14,568 bases of DNA from Verrucomicrobiota bacterium (GCA_025354845.1 JANXMD010000076.1:1-14568), one strand, 5' to 3'. Shown: positions 1 to 7,720, counted from the first letter of the stretch. Program-made: numbers and translations. Notes: generated by a model from the sequence alone, not told the origin.

Positions 1-1478
1 GCGCTACCTGGCAACGCTCGGTCGTCACCGGGAAGGCCACCAGCTCGGTCTTGTACCTGTATCTGGAAAACATTGGGGATGCCTACGTTGACGACGTGCG
101 CCTCGTCGCCGGTACCGATCCCGACGCGGGGGCCAATTTGCTTACCAATGGCGACTTCGAGACCGCCTTTCCCGGTGCCTGGACCGTGTCGGATAATCTC
201 AAAGGTTCGAGCCTGACCAACAATCCCGTTCATGCCGGCAAGAGTGCGCTCCATCTCGTCTCCACCGCGGCTGGAACCACTCGCGCCTCCTCGGTGTTCC
301 AGGACCTCTCGGCGTCGAGTCCGCTGACTACGGATGCGGTGTACACTTTGAGCTTCTGGTATCTCCCGAATCCCGCGGGCGGCAAACTGACGCTCCGCTT
401 GTCGGGCGCGGGCGGAAGCGCAGCCCCGATTCTTTCATCCGTCGATCTCAAGCCCACCACCACACCCGTCGCCCGCTGGACTCCGGGGGCCGCCAATAGC
501 GTCGCCGCGTCCCTTCCGGAATTCCCGCCGGTTTGGATCAACGAGATCATGCCCGAGAACGCCACTGGCATCTCGGACATTCGTGGACGCCATGGTCCAT
601 GGGTCGAACTCGTGAACACCGGCCTCACCCCGGTCTCGCTCGACGGCTGGTTCCTCTCCAACGCCTACACCAACCTGCCCGCCTGGGCCTTCCCCGCCGG
701 AACAGTCGTGTCGCCCGGCCAGTTCCTCGTGGTGTTCGCCGATGGCAATCCCGCTGATTCCTCCGCCGCGGAGCTTCACACAAACTTCCGCTTGTCCTCC
801 GGCCAGGGAAACGTCGCGCTGAGTCGCACCCAATTAGGCGCCCCAGCGGTGGTGGACTACCTCGACTACAGCGGCACCCTGGCCGACCGATCCTACGGGC
901 GCGACCCGCTGGACTTCCCGTTCACGGCGGGACTGCTTACCAGCGCCACGCCGAACGGTCCCAACGGCATCATCACCAGCAATCACCGGCCGACGCTGAA
1001 TCATCTCGCCGATCGCCTCGTATTGGCGGGAACTCCGGTGGATCTGCAATTCACCGCCACCGATCCCGACCCCGCCCAAACGCTCACGTTTTCCCTGCTC
1101 ACGCCCATTGCCGGGGCGACCCTGGATCCCGTCACGGGCCACTTCCACTGGACGCCCACGCCCGCCCAGGTGGGTCTGGTGTCGGTGCGGCTCCAGGTCA
1201 CCGACGACGGCGCGCCGCCCATGTCTGATGCCACCACCGTTCAACTGCAGGTGAGTGTCTCTGACTCCTTTGCCCTCGAGGCTCGGTCGATCGCGCCGAA
1301 CCGTATCGAAATCCGCTGGCCCGCCGATGCGGGATCGCGCTACCGGGTCGAGATTCGAGACACGGTGACCTCAAGTTGGACGCTTTTGACCGAAGTCACG
1401 GCAACCACCGCCATCGGAGTGTTTCAGGAAACCGTTCCCACCGGGCCGGCACGCTTCTACCGGATCGTGCTACCCTGA
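1..1478 (+). CDS. Lamin-tail-domain, Ig-like secreted protein (3' part, 5' end outside window)
   Basis: The reading frame is open from base 3 and no start is visible, so this is the C-terminal 491 residues of a longer protein. In order: the end of a galactose-binding-like/CBM module (to about base 110, with YVDDVRL), a second copy opening with NLLTNGDFE (about 135-450), a lamin tail domain (about 531-960, VWINEIMPEN and WVELVNTG), a cadherin/He_PIG-like Ig domain (about 984-1255, NHRPTLNHLAD and GHFHWTPT), and a C-terminal module with YRVEIRD ending FYRIVLP. This architecture is typical of large extracellular proteins of Verrucomicrobia and Planctomycetes, often with a CotH or other catalytic domain upstream; that part is not in view. 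It has no PEP-CTERM tag, so sorting must rely on other signals. Its stop abuts the stop of the convergent permease gene. The domains are clear but the overall function is unknown; an adhesin or polysaccharide-associated surface protein is an inference. Confidence 0.85.
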   Translation, partial: ATWQRSVVTGKATSSVLYLYLENIGDAYVDDVRLVAGTDPDAGANLLTNGDFETAFPGAWTVSDNLKGSSLTNNPVHAGKSALHLVSTAAGTTRASSVFQDLSASSPLTTDAVYTLSFWYLPNPAGGKLTLRLSGAGGSAAPILSSVDLKPTTTPVARWTPGAANSVAASLPEFPPVWINEIMPENATGISDIRGRHGPWVELVNTGLTPVSLDGWFLSNAYTNLPAWAFPAGTVVSPGQFLVVFADGNPADSSAAELHTNFRLSSGQGNVALSRTQLGAPAVVDYLDYSGTLADRSYGRDPLDFPFTAGLLTSATPNGPNGIITSNHRPTLNHLADRLVLAGTPVDLQFTATDPDPAQTLTFSLLTPIAGATLDPVTGHFHWTPTPAQVGLVSVRLQVTDDGAPPMSDATTVQLQVSVSDSFALEARSIAPNRIEIRWPADAGSRYRVEIRDTVTSSWTLLTEVTATTAIGVFQETVPTGPARFYRIVLP

Positions 1479-2591
1479 TCAGGCACCGACACCCCGGTTG
1501 GCTCTCCAAAGCAGGAGGCCGCCGGTGGCTTGAAACAGAAAGTTCGGAATCCAGAAGATCCACTCGGGATGCCATGCCGGATGGGTCTCGAGGGCCTGTC
1601 CGAGGACGACGAACGAGTAGTAGACCGCGAGCAGGAGCAGCGCGAGACCGACCCCAATGTTGGTCTCGCGCCGATGCGTGCGAATGCCCAACGGGATGCC
1701 AACCAGGGTGAATCCTACACACGCAAACGAGAAGGCGACCTGGCGGTGAAGCTGTACATTAATTGGCGTCACATCCATTCCTCGCGACAACCGCTGCCGG
1801 CGCTCCGCGGCCAGTTGGCGAAAGGTCATCTCGTTGTATTTCAGGGCGCGCGACTCACCGCCGGGACGGTCCCACACCTGCCGGTGTTCCGACTCCTTGA
1901 ACCCCCGCCAACCCTCGGGACTGAGATAAACGCCATGGAGGTCATGCAGCACGAGCTCAGGCTTACCGTCCGCACCCTTGGGCAGCACCTCGGCATCGCG
2001 CGCGTTCACGATCAGATTCTCAATCCGTTCCGAAACCCCGGCGACAACCCGGTTCGTCGTTCCCGAAATGAGGATGTCGTGCAGCTGATTCCCGCGCACC
2101 TCGCGGGCGTAAAGGGTGAGATTGTCTCCCAGTGACACGTAGCGTCCCTCGGGAATCAGTGAAGCCACAGGCTGCTGGAGTACGGAATCTCGCAGCGCTT
2201 TGAAGGCGACCCGGGAAGCCGGCGCCACTTCGAGATTGATCCAACCGCAGAGCGCGCTGAAGAGAATGGAGAGCCCGACGACGGGCGCAACCAGCGCAAC
2301 CAGACTGACCCCGGCCGCCCTTGCCGCCGTGAGTTCCTGATCGGCGCTGAATCGCCCAAAAACCAGCAGCGACGCGGTCAGCATCCCGATGGGCAGGGAG
2401 AACGCCAGGACGAAGGGGATGAGCAATCCCAGGGCACGGAGCAGAAGCCAGGGCGAGGAATGTCCCTGGGCGACAAACTCCAGGAGGTCACGCAGCACGT
2501 TGCCCAGGAGCAATACCAGCGTGAACACCGCGACGGTGATCACGGTGGACGCCAAGACCTGGCTGACGATGTATCGGTGGAGCGTGCGCAT
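1479..2591 (-). CDS. LptF/LptG family permease (LPS export ABC transporter, inner-membrane subunit)
   Basis: This 370-residue protein has the YjgP/YjgQ layout: N-terminal membrane helices at about 10-32, 52-76 and 95-118, a soluble periplasmic beta-rich region at about 125-275, and three C-terminal helices at about 285-362. The stretch FGRFSADQELTAARAAGVS (about 78-96) is the conserved cytoplasmic coupling region of this family. The family partners with LptB to extract lipopolysaccharide from the inner membrane and pass it to LptC/LptA. Length matches the usual 350-390 residues. I cannot tell LptF from LptG by eye, and the second permease is not adjacent here. It starts at an ATG with no clear Shine-Dalgarno. 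It is separated from the upstream PEP-CTERM gene by a strong terminator, so it should have its own promoter in 2592-2670. There is no terminator between its stop and the convergent gene. Confidence 0.9.
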   Translation of the reverse strand: MRTLHRYIVSQVLASTVITVAVFTLVLLLGNVLRDLLEFVAQGHSSPWLLLRALGLLIPFVLAFSLPIGMLTASLLVFGRFSADQELTAARAAGVSLVALVAPVVGLSILFSALCGWINLEVAPASRVAFKALRDSVLQQPVASLIPEGRYVSLGDNLTLYAREVRGNQLHDILISGTTNRVVAGVSERIENLIVNARDAEVLPKGADGKPELVLHDLHGVYLSPEGWRGFKESEHRQVWDRPGGESRALKYNEMTFRQLAAERRQRLSRGMDVTPINVQLHRQVAFSFACVGFTLVGIPLGIRTHRRETNIGVGLALLLLAVYYSFVVLGQALETHPAWHPEWIFWIPNFLFQATGGLLLWRANRGVGA

Positions 2592-2671
2592 CGGTCGGCT
2601 CGCAACGGAATCCGCGGAGAGCCACGTCGGATTCGGGCGACGCTACTGGAGAATGGCCTCTGAAAAAACAA

Positions 2672-2699
2672 AAAGGCCGCGTGAATCCACGCGGCCTTT
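2672..2699 (-). terminator. Intrinsic terminator of the downstream PEP-CTERM gene
   Basis: A perfect 12-bp inverted repeat (AAAGGCCGCGTG / CACGCGGCCTTT) has a 4-base loop. Read on the minus strand it is followed by a T-rich run (TTTTGTTTTTTC). It lies 28 bp after the stop of the gene ending at 2728. It is nearly the same sequence as the terminator at 3671-3701. Confidence 0.9.
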
Positions 2700-2727
2700 G
2701 AAAATCCTGAAAACTCCGAGACCGAAC

Positions 2728-3438
2728 TTATTCCGACTTGGCAGCCGAAGTGCGGGAGCGGCGATAGCCGAGGAGCCCGACGAGGGCAACCGCTCCGATG
2801 GAGCCGTAGGTCGACGTTTCGGGCACCGCCGCGGCCACCGTGAAATTGTAAGTCACGAAGGCAGTGGTCGAACCACTGGTGTTGAATGACGTGATCATGT
2901 TCCCGGCCCCGGTTGCCTGGGCATTTCCAGTCGCAGTCACCGGAAGCGCAATCGTTCCAACCCCAGCCACGCTAAAGAGGGCTAAGTCCGCTCCACCGGT
3001 GTAGGTCGCAAAATTCGAGGTCGTCGCGCTGGTGGTTGTGAAACTGGCGCCCGAGGTCCCACCGAAGTCGATGCCGTTGTCGAAGGCGGTGGCAGAAAAG
3101 GCATTGACCACCGTCGGGGCAGTCACGACCAGCAGCGAGTTGTCCGGACGAAAGAGCGTCATCGATCCGGAGGTCGTCGCCGTGATGACCGACGCGGCTC
3201 CATCCAGGCTCTCAACCTTCTGAACCGCGGTTTCAACACCCTGCAGATTAAACACGATCGAGTTCAGCGTACCGAGGGTCGTGTCAAACTTCGGAAAGGT
3301 AAAGCTTGTGCTGTAGTTGAAGGCCGTCGGGCCGAAACTTGCGGAATACTGAACGGAATTGGCAAGGGACACCACGGCGGTGGCCAAGGACCCCGCTAGG
3401 GCCGCTGCGAAAAGCGGTAGAAAGTTCTGGGTTTTCAT
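2728..3438 (-). CDS. PEP-CTERM sorting-domain protein, choice-of-anchor E type (copy 2)
   Basis: This 236-residue protein has a signal peptide (MKTQNFLPLFAAALAG, cleavage near residue 27) and a central domain matching the choice-of-anchor E type: FPKFDTTLGTLNSIVFNLQG near residue 49, then DFGGTSGASF, TYTGGADLALFSVAGVG and a closing FVTYNFTV. The C-terminal tag is VPETSTYG, a hydrophobic helix, then GYRRSR. It belongs to the PEP-CTERM system, in which an exosortase processes the tag at the inner membrane on the way to the exterior, often with exopolysaccharide. The tag motif is VPET rather than the classic VPEP. It is a tandem paralogue of the gene at 3724-4452, roughly half identical by eye. 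The ATG at 3438 has no visible Shine-Dalgarno. The molecular role is unknown; no exosortase gene is in this window. Confidence 0.88.
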   Translation of the reverse strand: MKTQNFLPLFAAALAGSLATAVVSLANSVQYSASFGPTAFNYSTSFTFPKFDTTLGTLNSIVFNLQGVETAVQKVESLDGAASVITATTSGSMTLFRPDNSLLVVTAPTVVNAFSATAFDNGIDFGGTSGASFTTTSATTSNFATYTGGADLALFSVAGVGTIALPVTATGNAQATGAGNMITSFNTSGSTTAFVTYNFTVAAAVPETSTYGSIGAVALVGLLGYRRSRTSAAKSE

Positions 3439-3670
3439 GAGCAGTGAAACAGGATTTTTCGACTTCGACGCTAGAAGGTAGCCGAATGTGGGGGGGGCAC
3501 CTCAATCGGGAATCAGGTCCAAAGCACCGCATCCTATCTAAGGATTTACCGCACCCCGTAGGACTTCTTGCGTTTGTCTCGTCGTTCCCTGAGCCGCAAA
3601 ATAGGAACGGCTCCACCCATCTATTTCACCCAAACCTGCCTGCCCAAACTCGCGCAGGTTCAAAGCACGA
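3439..3670 (-). other. Long structured leader between the two PEP-CTERM genes
   Basis: About 230 bp without a gene lie between the terminator of the upstream paralogue and the ATG at 3438. It holds a G8 tract (C8 on the transcribed strand) at 3490-3497, a small hairpin ATCCT-N5-AGGAT at 3531-3545, an inverted repeat CGTTCC-N15-GGAACG at 3583-3609, and a 14-bp direct repeat with one mismatch at 3514-3527 and 3655-3668. I see no convincing sigma-70 or sigma-54 promoter and no riboswitch family I can name. Confidence 0.4.
3514..3668. repeat. Two 14-bp direct repeats CAGGTYCAAAGCAC
   Basis: CAGGTCCAAAGCAC lies at 3514-3527 and CAGGTTCAAAGCAC at 3655-3668, 13 of 14 bases identical and 141 bp apart. 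Both are in the leader upstream of the gene starting at 3438. They could be regulator sites or a remnant of duplication. Confidence 0.5.
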
Positions 3671-3701
3671 AAAAGGCCGCGTGAATTTCACGCGGCCTTT
3701 T
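3671..3701 (-). terminator. Intrinsic terminator of the upstream PEP-CTERM gene
   Basis: This perfect hairpin has arms of 13-14 bp (AAAAGGCCGCGTGA / TCACGCGGCCTTTT), a 3-5 base loop, and TTTTTCGTGCTTTG-like sequence after it on the minus strand. It lies 22 bp after the stop at 3724. The stem and 5' flank match the terminator at 2672-2699, so the two genes carry copies of one terminator. Confidence 0.9.
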
Positions 3702-3723
3702 CAAAAGGACTAAAACCTGGCGG

Positions 3724-4452
3724 TCAGGAGACCGACTGAGCCGCAGGCGCGTTGCGCCGGGAGCGACGATACCCGAGGAAACCGACCAAGGACACGGCAC
3801 CAATGGCACCGTAGGTGGACGCTTCAGGAACCGCAGCGACCGTATAGGTGTAGGTAACACTCGCGGTCGCGCCGCCGACCAGCGCGAACTGGGTGATCAG
3901 GTTCGCCGAACCCGAGCCGCTGGAGGAGCCCACCGCAGCCACGGGAAGGGAAATGTTGCCGGCGCCCGTAAACAGGGCCAAGTCAGAGGCACCTGAATAG
4001 GACTGGGTGTTGGAAAGACTGGTTGCCGTATCCGCGAAGGTGAAGCCTGAGGTGCCGCCGAAATCAATGTTTCCGTCGGAGGCCGACACGGTCCTGGTGT
4101 TGGTAACCGTCGGAACGGTTATCACCAGGGTGGAGGTGTCGGGACGCTTCAGCGTCATCGTTCCCAGCGACTGAAGAATAATCGTCGCGCTGCCACCGCC
4201 GCTGGTGTTCTCAAACTTCTGCGAGGCGGTGAGGTTGCCGGTGAGGGTCAATGAAATCGACGTCAACGTGCCGCCCGCCACATTGAACTTCGGAAGCGTC
4301 ATCGAGCTGGTAAAATCCAACGCTTGAGTACCCCCGCCGATGGGGAACGCCACGCTGAAAGGACCGTCGGTCAAGGCGAGCGCATTGGCTCCAGCGAGCA
4401 GGACGCCGCCGGCAACGACAGCGGGCTTCAGAATCTGATTCAGGGATTTCAT
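3724..4452 (-). CDS. PEP-CTERM sorting-domain protein, choice-of-anchor E type (copy 1)
   Basis: This is a 242-residue secreted protein. The ATG at 4452 (MKSLNQILKPAVVAGG) is preferred over an in-frame TTG two codons upstream at 4458, because it begins a clean signal peptide ending near ALA. The central domain has LPKFNVAGGTLTSISLTLTG, DFGGTSGFTF, SYSGASDLALFTGAGN and a closing SVTYTYTV, as in choice-of-anchor E proteins. The C-terminus carries VPEASTYG, a hydrophobic stretch, and GYRRSRR as the PEP-CTERM tag. It is a tandem paralogue of the gene at 2728-3438; the N-terminal half has diverged most and the tag least. There are no cysteines and no catalytic signature, so a structural or matrix protein is most likely. 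It may share a transcript with the gene upstream, since only a weak AAGG-T6-CCT sequence lies between them. Confidence 0.88.
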   Translation of the reverse strand: MKSLNQILKPAVVAGGVLLAGANALALTDGPFSVAFPIGGGTQALDFTSSMTLPKFNVAGGTLTSISLTLTGNLTASQKFENTSGGGSATIILQSLGTMTLKRPDTSTLVITVPTVTNTRTVSASDGNIDFGGTSGFTFADTATSLSNTQSYSGASDLALFTGAGNISLPVAAVGSSSGSGSANLITQFALVGGATASVTYTYTVAAVPEASTYGAIGAVSLVGFLGYRRSRRNAPAAQSVS

Positions 4453-4564
4453 GGTCAAAACGGGTTAGGCAACCAACTTCCAGTGTTATCGGCGTCGGGG
4501 AGTGAAAACTCAAATTCTTTTTGAGAGGAGACTGCCCAGTTGGAGTTAGGAAAAAACCTTAGCG

Positions 4565-5779
4565 TCAGTTTTTCCCCGACAAATCCTCGAACGGATCCTT
4601 CTCTGCTTCAGGGTATTCGAAGATTCGCCCCTCATAATTCTCCACCAACACTGAACTCCCGGAAGTCTCCAGAAGGGTCTCGGGGTTCAGCGGGACCTTT
4701 CCCCCGCCACCGGGAGCATCCACCACATACTGGGGCACCGCATATCCGGTGGTATGGCCACGCAGAGACCGGATGATCTCCAATCCTCGGCGAACTTCAG
4801 ACCGGAGATGGCTTGAGCCCTGAATCAAGTCGCACTGGTACAGGTAGTAAGGACGGACACGGCACATCAACAACTTGTGGACATGGGCCTTCATCACCTC
4901 CTCGTTGTCATTCACGTTGCGGAGGAGAACGGATTGATTTCCCAAGGGAATTCCAGCATCCGCCAGACGCCCCAGCGCTTCGCGGACCTCGGTGGTGAGC
5001 TCGCGGGGGTGGTTGCTGTGGATGCTGAGGTAGAGAGGATGAAATTGCTTCAGCATCGCACACAATTCGCTTGTGATGCGCTGCGGCAGAAAAATGGGAA
5101 TGCGAGTGCCGATGCGGAGGAACTCCACGTGCCGGATCGCCCGTACCCGAGACAGCAGGTACTCGAGCTTTTCGTCGTTGAACAGTAGGGGGTCTCCGCC
5201 GCTAAGAAGGACGTCGCGGATCTCAGGGTGCTGCTCGATGTAGGCGATTTGTCGGTCAAACTCGGGGTGAAAGTCGTAGCCCGCGGCGTTGCTGACCAAG
5301 CGTGAGCGGGTGCAATAACGGCAATAGGCGGCGCAGCGGTCCGTGACGAGAAAGAGCACCCGGTCCGGATAGCGATGAACTAGGCCCGGCACCGGAGAAT
5401 GGCTGTCCTCCCCGCACGGATCGCTCATTTCCCAGGAAGCCGTATGAGTCTCCTCCAACTGCGGAACGACCTGCCAACGGATCGGGCACAGGGGATCGCC
5501 CGGATCGATCAGGTTGAAGAAATGCGGCGTGATGGCCATGGCCAGCTTCGACTTGGAAAGCGTGGCCCCGGCGCGTTCGCTGGGGGTGAGATTCGGAAGG
5601 AGCGTCTCCAACTGTTCCAACGTGGTGACGCGGTGCTTCAGCTGCCAGCGCCAGTCGTTCCATTCGGCGTCAGAGACGCCTGACCAAGGACCCTTGCCTG
5701 CGGGACGGAAATCCTTGAGGGCGAGGAGCGCGTCGGGCGGGACGACGCTGTGAGCTGCCTGCAGAAGCTCGGAGTGCAT
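4565..5779 (-). CDS. kamA: KamA-family lysine 2,3-aminomutase (radical SAM, PLP)
   Basis: This 404-residue protein belongs to the KamA family, which moves the alpha-amino group of L-lysine to the beta carbon using S-adenosylmethionine, a [4Fe-4S] cluster and pyridoxal phosphate. The radical SAM motif CAAYCRYC is at C149/C153/C156, followed by TRSR with R158. The PLP lysine is K361 in VDAPGGGGK. D317 (QCDLIQG) and D354 lie 44 and 7 residues before K361, the same spacing as D293 and D330 before K337 in the Clostridium subterminale enzyme. Those aspartates hold the lysine side-chain amine, so lysine rather than glutamate is the predicted substrate. Length fits KamA (about 416) better than EpmB (about 340). 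The ATG at 5779 is chosen over an upstream in-frame TTG at 5818; neither has a Shine-Dalgarno. No beta-lysine acetyltransferase or fermentation genes are nearby. An osmolyte role or EF-P modification are the alternatives. Confidence 0.9.
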   Translation of the reverse strand: MHSELLQAAHSVVPPDALLALKDFRPAGKGPWSGVSDAEWNDWRWQLKHRVTTLEQLETLLPNLTPSERAGATLSKSKLAMAITPHFFNLIDPGDPLCPIRWQVVPQLEETHTASWEMSDPCGEDSHSPVPGLVHRYPDRVLFLVTDRCAAYCRYCTRSRLVSNAAGYDFHPEFDRQIAYIEQHPEIRDVLLSGGDPLLFNDEKLEYLLSRVRAIRHVEFLRIGTRIPIFLPQRITSELCAMLKQFHPLYLSIHSNHPRELTTEVREALGRLADAGIPLGNQSVLLRNVNDNEEVMKAHVHKLLMCRVRPYYLYQCDLIQGSSHLRSEVRRGLEIIRSLRGHTTGYAVPQYVVDAPGGGGKVPLNPETLLETSGSSVLVENYEGRIFEYPEAEKDPFEDLSGKN

Positions 5780-5853
5780 TTTGCGCCGGCACAGTAGATT
5801 GGAAGGGGGGAGCGTCAAGGCGCCGAGCGCGGAAAAAAGCGCGAATTCCGGGA

Positions 5854-6564
5854 TCAGTCGGAGGTAATGGCCATCATCCGCCGGTGAAGCTCCAACCGGA
5901 GCTGCTCCCGGGTTGACGCATCCGCATCCCGCGGCACCTGCAACGGCTCGCCCAGCGTCACCACCACCCTCGCCAGCGGAAGCGGGATCTGAAAGCGGTC
6001 CCAGCTCTTCAACCGGTATTTCCAGTTCAGGCGATAGCTAACTGGCACCACGGGCAACCCGGTGAATTGGGCCATCGCGATGGTCCCCGGCTGGATCGAG
6101 TAGCAGGGTCCGCGAGGCCCGTCGGGTGTGATGGCCAGATCGCATCCGGCCTTGGCAGCCGAAACCAGTTCCCGAATCGCCTGGGCGCCGCGTCGACTGG
6201 AGGAACCGCGGATCGGGGTGACGTGGAACAATTCGAGGGCGTGGGCGAGCAGCCCGCCATCCCGGCTGGCGCTCACCAGGGCCGCCGCGCGGCGGCCTGC
6301 ATAGCGCGACGCCACTCGCCGCTCATACATCAGGACGGCCAGGGCGAGGCGATTGTGCCAGAAGCAGAAAATCACCCTCTCCCCCTCGGCAAACCGGGGC
6401 GGGTTCTTGCCGTCTTCCCACTTCCAGCGAAGCGAGCGGCCCAGGAGTTGCACCATCAGCCAGACCCATCGCGCCAAGAGGCGCCCACTGAACGACGGGC
6501 GCATCGGAATCACGCGACCCGCCGACGCCAACGCCGACTCGGAGGATGGGGTGGAGGAAGCCAT
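5854..6564 (-). CDS. Lysophospholipid acyltransferase-like protein (DUF374)
   Basis: This 236-residue protein resembles DUF374 members of the LPLAT acyltransferase superfamily. Key stretches are CFWHNRLAL (about 67-75, candidate catalytic H70), SASRDGGLLA (about 98-107), IRGSSSRRGAQAIREL (about 118-133) and ITPDGPRGP (about 145-153), in the family order. TGLPVVPVSYRLN (about 168-180) follows. It probably acylates a lipid or lipid A-like acceptor at the cytoplasmic face of the inner membrane; the acceptor is unknown. One N-terminal hydrophobic segment (about 29-42) may anchor it. The ATG at 6564 lies 15 bp after the ruvA stop, so the two are probably cotranscribed. An internal ATG at residue 21 is an alternative start. 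Confidence 0.85.
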   Translation of the reverse strand: MASSTPSSESALASAGRVIPMRPSFSGRLLARWVWLMVQLLGRSLRWKWEDGKNPPRFAEGERVIFCFWHNRLALAVLMYERRVASRYAGRRAAALVSASRDGGLLAHALELFHVTPIRGSSSRRGAQAIRELVSAAKAGCDLAITPDGPRGPCYSIQPGTIAMAQFTGLPVVPVSYRLNWKYRLKSWDRFQIPLPLARVVVTLGEPLQVPRDADASTREQLRLELHRRMMAITSD

Positions 6565-6579
6565 GCGCGCGGAAACGGT

Positions 6580-7188
6580 CTAGGCGGGACGCTTCAGGCA
6601 GGCCCGGACCAGGTGTTCGACCGAGGCCCCCTCGCCCAGCAGCGCCATGGCTCCTCGAACCGCATCGTGGGCCTCCGTGGCCTTGAATCCCAGGGCGGTG
6701 AGCGCCAGCACTGCGTCGTTGAGCTTGGTATCACCCGCCGGCAACGCCACCTTGCCCGCCACCGTCGAACTTCCAGTGGTGAGACTCGGAAGCTTGTCCC
6801 GGAGCTCCATCACCATGCGCTCGGCGGTCTTCTTTCCGACGCCCGAAATCCCCGACAACGCCTTCACGTCCGCCGCGGCCACCGCGGCGCAAAAGCCGGA
6901 CACCGAGGTGCCACTCAGCACATTCAACGCGAGCTTCGGACCGATGCCCGAAACGGTGTGGATCAGCAACCGGAACAAATCCCGCTCCCCGGAGGTAAGA
7001 AATCCGTAAAGCGTGTGGGCATCCTCACGCACCGCCAGATGGGTCAGCAGATGGATTTCCGACCCCACCGTCGGGAGGCGATCGAAGGACGACAAGGGAA
7101 TGAGGACCTCATAGCCAACGCCATGAACGTCCACCGTCACCTGCGACGGAAGCGCCTCGCAGAGCTTGCCGTGAAGAAAGGTAATCAC
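6580..7188 (-). CDS. ruvA: Holliday junction branch migration complex subunit RuvA
   Basis: This 202-residue protein matches RuvA over its full length. The N-terminal OB-fold domain begins MITFLHGKL with GVGYEV at 23-28. Two helix-hairpin-helix motifs follow (SGIGPKLALNVLSG at 80-93 and SGISGVGKKTAERMVMELRDKL at 112-133). After a linker at about 134-155 comes the C-terminal domain III (LNDAVLALTALGFK) that contacts RuvB. RuvA tetramers bind four-way junctions and load the RuvB motor. The start is a GTG at 7188 with GAGG about 6 bases upstream. ruvB and ruvC are not in the window. It lies 64 bp downstream of moaC and 15 bp upstream of the acyltransferase. Confidence 0.97.
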   Translation of the reverse strand: MITFLHGKLCEALPSQVTVDVHGVGYEVLIPLSSFDRLPTVGSEIHLLTHLAVREDAHTLYGFLTSGERDLFRLLIHTVSGIGPKLALNVLSGTSVSGFCAAVAAADVKALSGISGVGKKTAERMVMELRDKLPSLTTGSSTVAGKVALPAGDTKLNDAVLALTALGFKATEAHDAVRGAMALLGEGASVEHLVRACLKRPA

Positions 7189-7252
7189 GTGGCCTCAGTG
7201 AAGCATCCAAGCTCGCCGCGGGAAAGACGCGAGGTGAGTTCCGGCGTGGACC

Positions 7253-7720
7253 TCATCCGATGCTCACCGGCCGCTTGGTTTTGGAAACCAGGTGAATGCC
7301 CCCAATCACCATCGTTTTGTCCACGGCCTTGCACATGTCGTAGATGGTCAGCGCGGCGACACTCACTGCCGTCAACGCCTCCATCTCCACCCCGGTTCCT
7401 GCCACGATCCGAGCGCTGGCGGTAATTCGGATCCGGTCCTCGCTCGCCGGGATTTCGAAGTCCACGGCGCAGTGCGTGATGGGCAACGGGTGGCAGAGTG
7501 GAATCAAGTCTCCGGTTCGCTTGGCCGCCTGAATGGCTGCGATTCGGGCGGTGGCGAGCACGTTTCCCTTCGCCACGGCATTGGACTGAACCAGCCGAAG
7601 GGTTTCCGCGCTCAGCCGGATTTCCCCTTCCGCGATGGCTTCCCGCACCAGCGGCGGCTTGGCCGACACGTCGACCATGCGCGCTTCCCCGGAGGGCGTG
7701 AGATGAGACAGCGACGACAT
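7253..7720 (-). CDS. moaC: Cyclic pyranopterin monophosphate synthase MoaC
   Basis: This 155-residue protein aligns with MoaC without gaps in its core. It converts the MoaA product (3',8-cyclo-7,8-dihydroGTP) to cyclic pyranopterin monophosphate in molybdenum cofactor synthesis. Conserved residues fall at the E. coli positions: K51 (NAVAKGN), H77 (LCHPLP), E112 and E114 (GVEMEALTA), D128 and K131 (IYDMCKAV). The ATG at 7720 (MSSLSHLTPSGEARMVDVSAK) is chosen over a TTG at 7756 because known MoaC proteins begin at this point. No other mo* gene is nearby, so the pathway is dispersed. It lies 42 bp after the NHL-protein stop and is likely on the same transcript. Confidence 0.97.
   Translation of the reverse strand: MSSLSHLTPSGEARMVDVSAKPPLVREAIAEGEIRLSAETLRLVQSNAVAKGNVLATARIAAIQAAKRTGDLIPLCHPLPITHCAVDFEIPASEDRIRITASARIVAGTGVEMEALTAVSVAALTIYDMCKAVDKTMVIGGIHLVSKTKRPVSIG

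Noticed and set aside
3439..3670. Cyclic di-GMP riboswitch in the leader
   Set aside because: A few GEMM-like words (CAGGG, ACGCAA) appear, but not the ordered conserved core or its stems.
4453..4564. Possible sigma-54 promoter (TGGAAG...TTGC) upstream of a PEP-CTERM gene
   Set aside because: Only nine bases separate GG and GC where ten are required, and the flanking consensus is poor.
6067..7425. 452-residue plus-strand open frame opposite the acyltransferase, ruvA and moaC genes
   Set aside because: It is Arg/His/Gln-rich, has no recognisable domain and lies antisense to three well-identified genes; a GC-rich shadow frame.
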